Source of the DNA: Clostridia bacterium
GTDB taxonomy: Bacteria > Bacillota > Clostridia > Christensenellales > Borkfalkiaceae
Direction of reading: 5' to 3'
DNA length: 19,232 bases
Assembly (NCBI GenBank): GCA_900769545.1
Contig: CAAGGZ010000059.1
Span: 1 to 19,232, forward strand
Shown: positions 13,911-19,232 of the stretch, piece after piece
Numbering within the stretch: position 1 is the first letter of the stretch
Layout of the letters: each line of letters opens with the position of its first letter
The notes under the pieces: generated by a model
The model's database searches: none
Told to the model about the DNA's origin: nothing
What the model saw: the letters and a program-made list of their open reading frames with translations, nothing else
Position numbers and translations under genes: made by a program

Positions 13911-14710
13911 GTAAAACAACAGTAATTGCATTTGCGAATAATAAGGGAGGGAGCGGTAAAACGACCACTTGCTCCAACGTCGGTTGCGCAATGGCGATGC
14001 TTGGAAAAAAAGTATTGCTGATTGACGGCGATATGCAAATGAATTTGACGATTTCGTTTTTTGACGAGGATAAGGCGCACGAATTTGCCGAAAGCGGCAA
14101 AAATATCTACAATGCCATAAAAGAAGAAAAGGATTTGTCCGATTTCGTTGCGGAAACGCAAATCGAGGGCTTGGATATTATTCCCTCTTCCTCGTTGATG
14201 AGCGCAATCGAGTTTGATTTGTTCTCCAAATGGCAAAGAGAATTTATTTTGCGTAAGTGCTTAGAGCGTGTTCGCGCAAAGGGGTATTACGATTATATTC
14301 TCATCGATTCACCGCCTACGCTTGGCGGCTGGGTGATGAATATTATGTGCGCGTCTGATTTCCTCATCGTACCCGTAGAGGCGAGTCCTTGGGGGCTTTT
14401 CGGGCTTGCGAATATGTTTGAATTTTGCAATCAGGCGCAGAGCATTGCGCCGAGGCTGCAAGTGCTCGGGATTGCCATTACAAAGGCGGACGAGCGTAAA
14501 AAATACTTCAAACAGACGATGGAAACGCTCAAGGAAATGGAAGGCGTTTCGTTGTTTGAAAAGTATATCCGCGTAGACAGCGCGGTGGAATGGGCGCAGG
14601 ACAGCAGTATGCCCGTCGTTGCTTTTAAAAAGACGAGCAGAAGCGCTGGCGAATATATAGAACTTACAAAGGAGATTATGGATTATGCCAATCGGAAAAA
14701 ATGCGATTAA
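13907..14710 (+). CDS. ParA/MinD-family ATPase (McdA-like), microcompartment-associated
   Basis: ATPase of 267 residues with the deviant Walker A motif NNKGGSGKTTT (signature Lys13, Lys18), Walker A' IDGDMQMN (Asp40, Asp42) and Walker B ILIDSPP (Asp134). It has no N-terminal helix-turn-helix, so it is the small ParA type that partitions plasmids or positions cargo on the nucleoid. No parB-like gene or centromere-like array lies nearby. Instead it overlaps the PduV-like gene (4 bases) and a small polybasic protein gene (26 bases) inside a microcompartment operon. The carboxysome-positioning ATPase McdA is the closest functional analogy. It should bind DNA non-specifically as an ATP dimer and be released by its partner. 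Being part of the operon is directly visible; the positioning role is inference. Confidence 0.85.
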   Translation: MSKTTVIAFANNKGGSGKTTTCSNVGCAMAMLGKKVLLIDGDMQMNLTISFFDEDKAHEFAESGKNIYNAIKEEKDLSDFVAETQIEGLDIIPSSSLMSAIEFDLFSKWQREFILRKCLERVRAKGYYDYILIDSPPTLGGWVMNIMCASDFLIVPVEASPWGLFGLANMFEFCNQAQSIAPRLQVLGIAITKADERKKYFKQTMETLKEMEGVSLFEKYIRVDSAVEWAQDSSMPVVAFKKTSRSAGEYIELTKEIMDYANRKKCD

Positions 14711-15005
14711 AAGAGTGGAAAACAACGGTTATTCTAAGGTAAAAACGGCGGCTCCCGATATGGAAAACAGTTCGGTGATCCCCAACATTTCGGAGGAAGT
14801 TATGGAAAAAATGGTGAAACCCGTAGAAAAGAAAACGGCGGCGAAAAAAGCGGCTCCTGCAAAGAAGCCTGTTGCGAAAAAGGCAGAGCCTGCTAAAAAA
14901 GCGGCTCCCGCAAAGAAGCCTGCAGCAAAGAAAGCGCCTGTTGCAAAGAAAGACAATTTTGCAAGCGTAAGCGTAGGTAACGACCTTCCTTATTACCTTC
15001 TTTAA
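14685..15005 (+). CDS. Small Lys/Ala/Pro-rich protein; candidate ParA partner
   Basis: Unrecognised 106-residue protein. Residues 1-20 hold five Lys/Arg (MPIGKNAIKRVENNGYSKVK), similar in character to the basic N-termini by which ParA partners stimulate the ATPase. Residues 31-46 may form a short acidic-to-mixed helix. Residues 48-89 are a low-complexity run of AKK/APAKK units resembling histone H1 tails. The last 17 residues (NFASVSVGNDLPYYLL end) are ordered-looking and hydrophobic at the tip, a plausible docking peptide. AAGGAG precedes the ATG by ten bases, inside the ParA gene, and the 26-base overlap implies coupling. By position it fits a McdB-like adaptor; it might instead be an H1-like DNA-binding protein. 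No homology claim is made. Confidence 0.7.
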   Translation: MPIGKNAIKRVENNGYSKVKTAAPDMENSSVIPNISEEVMEKMVKPVEKKTAAKKAAPAKKPVAKKAEPAKKAAPAKKPAAKKAPVAKKDNFASVSVGNDLPYYLL

Positions 15006-15015
15006 TTTTGTGAAC

Positions 15016-15040
15016 AAAGCGAGGCTTTTGCCTCGCTTTT
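15016..15040 (+). terminator. Rho-independent terminator of the microcompartment operon
   Basis: AAAGCGAGGC (15016-15025), loop TTTT, GCCTCGCTTT (15030-15039) and a further T. A 10-bp stem with a GC core just after the last operon gene; the A/T arms make it usable in both directions. Confidence 0.93.
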
Positions 15041-15060
15041 GCGTTTCATAAACAATATAT

Positions 15061-15089
15061 TTGACAACACGTATCTTTTTTGTTATAAT
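15061..15089 (+). promoter_or_regulatory. Consensus housekeeping-sigma promoter for the LRR lipoprotein
   Basis: TTGACA (15061-15066), 17-base spacer, TATAAT (15084-15089): both hexamers match consensus perfectly at optimal spacing, 26 bases upstream of the start codon. Suggests strong constitutive expression. Confidence 0.9.
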
Positions 15090-15115
15090 ACAAAAAAAGA
15101 AAAAGAGGCGAAGTT

Positions 15116-16801
15116 ATGAAAAAGATAAAGAAAGCTTTGTTTTTGGTGTTAGCGACGGTTTGCGCTGTTTCCAGTATATCGGCGTTCTCCGCTTGCGATG
15201 CGCTCAGCGGACTCGCTGGCGGCAACAGCTCTACCGTGGAAAGCCAATCGGAGGCGGTGGGGGAAAGCTCCGTTGAAGCCCCCGATTCGGGATCGGATTC
15301 TTCCATAGAAGATAGCAGCGATTCCTCGGGCGGAGACGGAAAGGAAGAATGGGAAAACAACGGCTGGGTTGACGATAAAGTTCCTGAAACGTCGAGCGTT
15401 GGCTTGGAATATAAAGGCTCGGAAAGCGGCGACGGCTACGTCATTACGGGTTTAGGAATGTGTGAAGATACAGACGTGGTGATTCCGTCCTCGTACAGCG
15501 GAAAACCCGTTGTGGGGATTGAGCCGTACGCTTTTTGGGACAGATATATGCTCACAAGCGTGTATATTCCCGAAACGGTGCGTTCTATCGGAGCGTACGC
15601 GTTCGGAAACTGCTCGATTTTGACGAAAGTTAAAATTCCCGATTCGGTGACGAGCGTAGGGGAATCTGCGTTCTACGGCTGTGTGCGCTTACAACAGGCG
15701 TATATCGGGGCAGGCGTAACGCAGTTTGCAGACAACGTGTTCGGGTACTGTCAAAACCTCGATTCTTTGACGGTTGCAAAGGAAAACACGGCTCTGAAAA
15801 CGAAAGACGGCAATTTGTATACGGCGAACGGTACGCAGATTTTATTATATTTGCTGAGTAAAAAAGACGCGGCTTTCGCTATTCCCGATACGGTGACGAA
15901 GGTAGCAAATTACGCCTTTGCGTACGCAACCGATTTGGAAGAGATTACCATTCCCGATTCGGTGACGGAAATTGGCGATTACGCTTTTAGAAACTGTTGG
16001 GGTTTGAAAAAGAAGCTCGTTTTGCCTAACTCCATTGAAAAGATTGGCGCAGGAGCATTTTTAAACTGCAAAAATCTTTCCAATATGCTGGTATTGCCGC
16101 AGTCTTTGGAAATTATCAGCGAAAGCGCATTCCAAGGCTGTGAAAGCCTTATCGGCAGATTGACCATTCCCGATTCGGTGACGGAAATCGGCGCAAATGC
16201 GTTTTATAAATGTAAGAAGCTGACGGCGTTGACGCTCGGTAACTCCGTGGAAACGATTGGGGAAAACGCATTCTATAATTGCTATAATTTAAAGGGTGAT
16301 TTGGTCATTCCCGATTCCGTAAAAACCATAAAAGTCAACGCGTTTGGTTGGTGTTATGGCTTGGAGAGTCTCACGGTGGGTAGCTCCGTAGAAACGATTG
16401 GCGAAAATGCGTTTTATAACTGTTACAAAATCGCAGGGGAGCTTAGTTTGCCCGATTCCTTACAGTCGCTCGGGAAGTACGCATTCTCCCGTTGTTATGC
16501 GCTCACGGGAGTAAAGACGGGTGACGGATTGCAAACGATTGAGGAATACGCATTTGCGGATTGTACCTATATTACGACGGTAGAAATCGGCGCTTCGGTG
16601 TCCTTTATCGGCGCGTTTGCGTTCTCGGAATGTATCAACATACAGGAAATAACGTTCGCAGAAAGCGAAGGTTGGGAAATTTCCCTTTCGAGAGATATGG
16701 ACGGCGAGTACAACGTTCCTGCGGACGCATTGTCAGACAAAGCGAATGCAGCGCTCTTGGTGCGTGGTACGTACGTAAAACATTATTGGAAAAAATCATA
16801 A
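15116..16801 (+). CDS. BspA-type leucine-rich-repeat lipoprotein
   Basis: Surface protein of 561 residues. Basic start and hydrophobic segment (residues 1-23), then lipobox FSAC with Cys27 as the lipidation site. Residues about 28-90 are a Ser/Glu/Asp/Gly-rich linker, likely spanning the wall. From about 100 there are some 14 LRR_5 (BspA/TpLRR) repeats of about 23 residues with units such as IPDSVTEIGDYAF and xNC. One interruption near 220-260 (KTKDGNLYTANGTQILLYLL) is also seen in other BspA proteins. Such proteins are usually adhesins or binding proteins; ligand unknown. GAGGCGAAG is the ribosome site. It has its own promoter and terminator and is unrelated to the microcompartment operon. 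Confidence 0.92.
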   Translation: MKKIKKALFLVLATVCAVSSISAFSACDALSGLAGGNSSTVESQSEAVGESSVEAPDSGSDSSIEDSSDSSGGDGKEEWENNGWVDDKVPETSSVGLEYKGSESGDGYVITGLGMCEDTDVVIPSSYSGKPVVGIEPYAFWDRYMLTSVYIPETVRSIGAYAFGNCSILTKVKIPDSVTSVGESAFYGCVRLQQAYIGAGVTQFADNVFGYCQNLDSLTVAKENTALKTKDGNLYTANGTQILLYLLSKKDAAFAIPDTVTKVANYAFAYATDLEEITIPDSVTEIGDYAFRNCWGLKKKLVLPNSIEKIGAGAFLNCKNLSNMLVLPQSLEIISESAFQGCESLIGRLTIPDSVTEIGANAFYKCKKLTALTLGNSVETIGENAFYNCYNLKGDLVIPDSVKTIKVNAFGWCYGLESLTVGSSVETIGENAFYNCYKIAGELSLPDSLQSLGKYAFSRCYALTGVKTGDGLQTIEEYAFADCTYITTVEIGASVSFIGAFAFSECINIQEITFAESEGWEISLSRDMDGEYNVPADALSDKANAALLVRGTYVKHYWKKS

Positions 16802-16806
16802 TACAT

Positions 16807-16839
16807 TGGCGGTTGAAGATTGCTTCAGCCGCCATTTTT
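16807..16839 (+). terminator. Rho-independent terminator after the LRR lipoprotein
   Basis: TGGCGGTTGAAG (16807-16818), loop ATTG, CTTCAGCCGCCA (16823-16834) with one G-U pair, then TTTTT. Strong canonical terminator five bases after the stop. Confidence 0.93.
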
Positions 16840-16934
16840 AGCGGTTTTTGTTGAGCGGATAAACAAAATTAGAGTTATTCACAAAACTTTCACTATAAAG
16901 ATAGGAAGATATATGGATAAAGGCAGAAAAAGCC

Positions 16935-16963
16935 TTGACAAATTTGACAAATAAGTATAAAAT
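16935..16963 (+). promoter_or_regulatory. Promoter of the S8 protease gene
   Basis: TTGACA (16935-16940), 17-base spacer, TAAAAT (16958-16963). A second TTGACA at 16944-16949 is too close to serve the same -10. The leader to the ATG is about 105 bases and shows nothing else I can name. Confidence 0.65.
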
Positions 16964-17074
16964 AAATAGTGTGAAAAAATGGGCGTAGTAGGCGAAAAAT
17001 GAAAAACATTCGCTCCGACGCTTTAAACTAAGATATACACCAAGGTAGAGTCTGTAGAGGGCTCGGGAGGGTCT

Positions 17075-19232
17075 ATGAAGAAAAACATAAAACGCATTTT
17101 ATGCGGTTCGCTGTCGTTACTGATGGCTTCGTCATTGATTGTGGAACATACGTTGCGTCTGAGCGCAGACACAGCGTTACCTTCTTCTACGGTAACGACG
17201 ACCGCTAATTTCGAAAACGTGACGGGGCGTTTCAACACGGCAGAGTTGATGGCAAGCAATTTCAATACTTCCGTTATGCAGACGTCGGACGTTTCCACGC
17301 CTACCTACGAAACGCGTACGGTTATCGTTTCGTTGAAAGGGAAATCGGCGGCGGAGCTTGCAAAAGGCAGCTCGGTTACCGATTTTATCAAGACGAGAGA
17401 GGGTAAACAGGCTCTTGCGGAAATATCTAACGAACAGGATACTTTCCTTCGTAAATTGAAGAAACTCGGCGTAGAATACACGGTGGAACGTACCTACGAC
17501 ACCCTTATCAACGCTGTTGCCATTGAAGTCAATACCAAATACGTTTCTGCGATTAAGAGTATGGACGGCGTTTTAGGCGCGGTAATTGCTACCACGTATT
17601 CGGAGCCTAAGACTTACACGACCAGCTCGACGACGGTTGTAACGAACGAGACGGACGTATACGAAACGGGTATTTACGATTCTTCCCTTTACAACGACCA
17701 GTACGGTTCGGGTACGGTTGTGGCAATTTTGGATACGGGGCTCGATTATACGCACTCGGCGTTCCAGAATTTCCTTACGGAAAACGTAGAGGTCGCTTGG
17801 AGCGAAGAGGACGTGGAAGAAAAGCTTGCAAACGTTACGTTGACGGCAGAGTCTCATTCGGGCGAAATGACGGCGGCAGACGTTTACGTGAGCAAGAAAG
17901 TGCCTTACGCATACGACTATGCGGACAAGGAGACGGACGTATATCCTTCCTATTCCAACCACGGTACGCACGTTGCAGGTATCATCGGCGGTTACGACCC
18001 CAGCGGTTATACCGATAAGGACGGCAACCCCATTACGGATAAAGAATTTGTCGGCGTAGTTCCCGACGCGCAGCTCGCTATCTTCAAGGTGTTCACAGAT
18101 AACTTGGACGACCCTGATTTGGGCGGTGCGGAAGCAGAGGATATTATCGCGGCTTTGGAAGATTGCGTAACGCTCGGCGTAGACGTAATCAATATGTCAT
18201 TGGGTACTTCCTGCGGTTTCACAACAACCAACGACGGCGATGACGAAGGGGAGCTCTTGGATAGAGTTTACAATAGAATCCAAGACGCAGGTATTTCCTT
18301 GATTTGCGCGGCGAGCAACGATTACAGCTCCGGTTACGGCGGTACGTTCGGTACCAACCTTGCCTCCAACCCCGACTCGGGTACGGTAGGCTCGCCCTCG
18401 ACGTTTGCAGGCGCGCTGTCGGTTGCAAGTATCAACGGTCAACAGGCGCGCTATATGATTGCAAACGACGCGGACGAATCTAACAGAACGTTTGTGTTCT
18501 ATGAAGAATCCCGTGATATCGACGGCAATCCTTTCGACTTTGCAACAGATATGCAAAGCTGGTACGGGAAGAGTGAATTTGAATACGTCGTTGTTCCCGG
18601 TATCGGTCAGTCGGCGGACTATACCTCGACGATTAAGAGCTTGTTTAAAGACAACAATGGCAATTCTCTCGGTAGAGTCGCTTTGATTAAGCGTGGCGAC
18701 ACGACCTTCCAAGAAAAGGTAGAACTCGCGATGAAGATGGGCGCTATCGGCGTTATCGTTTATAACAACGTTGCAGGCGTCATTCGTATGAACCTTGGGG
18801 AAATCGACAATCCCGTACCTGCAGTGTCCATCAATATGAATACGGGTAACGCGCTGGTTGCGGGCGCGAAGAACCGTATCGGTAAAATTAAGATTGACGA
18901 CAGCTACAAAGCAGGGCCTTTTATGAGTGAATTCTCTTCGTGGGGGCCCACGCACGACTTGAAATTGAAGCCCGAAATCACGGCGCACGGCGGTGAAATC
19001 ACTTCTGCCGTTCCCGGCGGTTACGGCGAACAGAGCGGTACGTCCATGGCTTCGCCGAACATGGCAGGCTTTATGGCAATCGTTAGAAGCTATATCAAAA
19101 AAGACCTCGGTATTACCGATCCCGTAGAAATCAACCGTCTGGCTATGCAGCTTACGATGAGTACGGCGGGTACGGTATACGATCAGGACGGTTTGCCTTA
19201 CTCTCCCAGAAAAGATCGGAAGAGCACACGTC
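17075..19232 (+). CDS. Secreted subtilisin-family (S8) protease with PA domain, 3'-truncated
   Basis: Cell-surface serine protease of the lactocepin/C5a-peptidase type. Signal peptide: basic MKKNIKR then a hydrophobic run to about residue 30. A propeptide-like (inhibitor I9) region spans about 80-180. Catalytic triad: Asp220 in DTGLDYTH, His296 in NHGTHVAG, Ser657 in GTSMASP. A protease-associated domain between His and Ser, about 500-600, contains GRVALIKRGDTTFQEK and GAIGVIVYNN. Start ATG 17075 has GGGAGG four bases upstream, a rather short distance. The frame is open to the window end, so wall anchor and Fn3-like domains are missing. Bases 19213-19232 match a sequencing adapter, so only the protein up to SPRK (about residue 712) is real; the family usually continues there with QGAGL. 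Confidence 0.93.
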   Translation, partial: MKKNIKRILCGSLSLLMASSLIVEHTLRLSADTALPSSTVTTTANFENVTGRFNTAELMASNFNTSVMQTSDVSTPTYETRTVIVSLKGKSAAELAKGSSVTDFIKTREGKQALAEISNEQDTFLRKLKKLGVEYTVERTYDTLINAVAIEVNTKYVSAIKSMDGVLGAVIATTYSEPKTYTTSSTTVVTNETDVYETGIYDSSLYNDQYGSGTVVAILDTGLDYTHSAFQNFLTENVEVAWSEEDVEEKLANVTLTAESHSGEMTAADVYVSKKVPYAYDYADKETDVYPSYSNHGTHVAGIIGGYDPSGYTDKDGNPITDKEFVGVVPDAQLAIFKVFTDNLDDPDLGGAEAEDIIAALEDCVTLGVDVINMSLGTSCGFTTTNDGDDEGELLDRVYNRIQDAGISLICAASNDYSSGYGGTFGTNLASNPDSGTVGSPSTFAGALSVASINGQQARYMIANDADESNRTFVFYEESRDIDGNPFDFATDMQSWYGKSEFEYVVVPGIGQSADYTSTIKSLFKDNNGNSLGRVALIKRGDTTFQEKVELAMKMGAIGVIVYNNVAGVIRMNLGEIDNPVPAVSINMNTGNALVAGAKNRIGKIKIDDSYKAGPFMSEFSSWGPTHDLKLKPEITAHGGEITSAVPGGYGEQSGTSMASPNMAGFMAIVRSYIKKDLGITDPVEINRLAMQLTMSTAGTVYDQDGLPYSPRKDRKSTR
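19213..19232. other. Illumina adapter remnant at the contig end
   Basis: AGATCGGAAGAGCACACGTC is identical to the first 20 bases of the standard TruSeq read-1 adapter. It sits at the last base of the window and breaks the protease frame right where the conserved YSPR(K/R)QGAGL motif should go on. It is an assembly artefact, not genome sequence. Confidence 0.95.

Noticed and set aside
13907..14710. ParA gene as a sign of a plasmid or integrative-element partition system.
   Set aside because: No parB, replication, integrase or conjugation genes nearby, and it overlaps BMC operon genes on both sides.
16875..16883. TTATTCACA, matching a relaxed DnaA box.
   Set aside because: A single box with no cluster, no AT-rich unwinding region and no dnaA/dnaN context; expected by chance.
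16913..16954. A 13-codon frame with AGGAAG upstream (MDKGRKSLDKFDK) before the protease.
   Set aside because: It overlaps the -35 element of the promoter that I consider real, and is too short to support without expression or conservation data.

Overview
The window is one end of a contig from a Gram-positive anaerobe, most likely an uncultured Clostridia-type Bacillota. I infer this from the glycyl-radical chemistry, purine-rich AGGAG ribosome sites, a lipobox/BspA-type surface protein and a lactocepin-like S8 protease. I cannot name a genus. The last 20 bases match the Illumina adapter, so the sequence probably comes from a metagenome or draft assembly.

Region 1 (2-15005) is a nearly complete glycyl-radical-enzyme microcompartment (BMC) locus of the fucose/rhamnose 1,2-propanediol type (GRM5-like), all on the + strand. 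Order: acetate kinase (5' truncated); class II fuculose-phosphate-type aldolase; CoA-acylating aldehyde dehydrogenase; zinc alcohol dehydrogenase; four BMC-H hexamer proteins (two nearly identical); PduL; EutN/CcmL vertex protein; PduS; PduT; B12-independent diol dehydratase (glycyl radical enzyme); its radical-SAM activase; PduU; PduV-like GTPase; a ParA/McdA-like ATPase; a small Lys/Ala/Pro-rich protein. A strong terminator follows. Inferred pathway: the aldolase splits a deoxysugar phosphate into DHAP and lactaldehyde. Lactaldehyde is reduced to 1,2-propanediol, the glycyl radical enzyme dehydrates it to propionaldehyde, and that is disproportionated to propanol (ADH) and propionyl-CoA (ALDH). 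PduL then makes propionyl-phosphate and a kinase makes ATP. Aldolase, ALDH, ADH and PduL all carry a similar amphipathic encapsulation-type helix at one end; the glycyl radical enzyme shows none.

The most interesting part is the end of the operon, where PduU, PduV, a ParA ATPase and a polycationic small protein are packed with overlapping frames. By analogy with carboxysome McdAB this could be a nucleoid-based positioning system for this microcompartment. A second system is a family of intergenic repeats (five copies of varying decay) starting at or just after stop codons inside the operon. Their stems co-vary between copies, so they look like a selected RNA or DNA fold.

Region 2 (15061-16839) is a separate transcription unit with a consensus promoter, a BspA-type leucine-rich-repeat lipoprotein and a terminator. 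Region 3 (16935-19212) is a promoter followed by a secreted subtilisin-family protease cut off by the contig end. No RNA genes, CRISPR arrays, insertion sequences or regulators of the sugar pathway were seen, and no gene-free stretch exceeds 300 bases.
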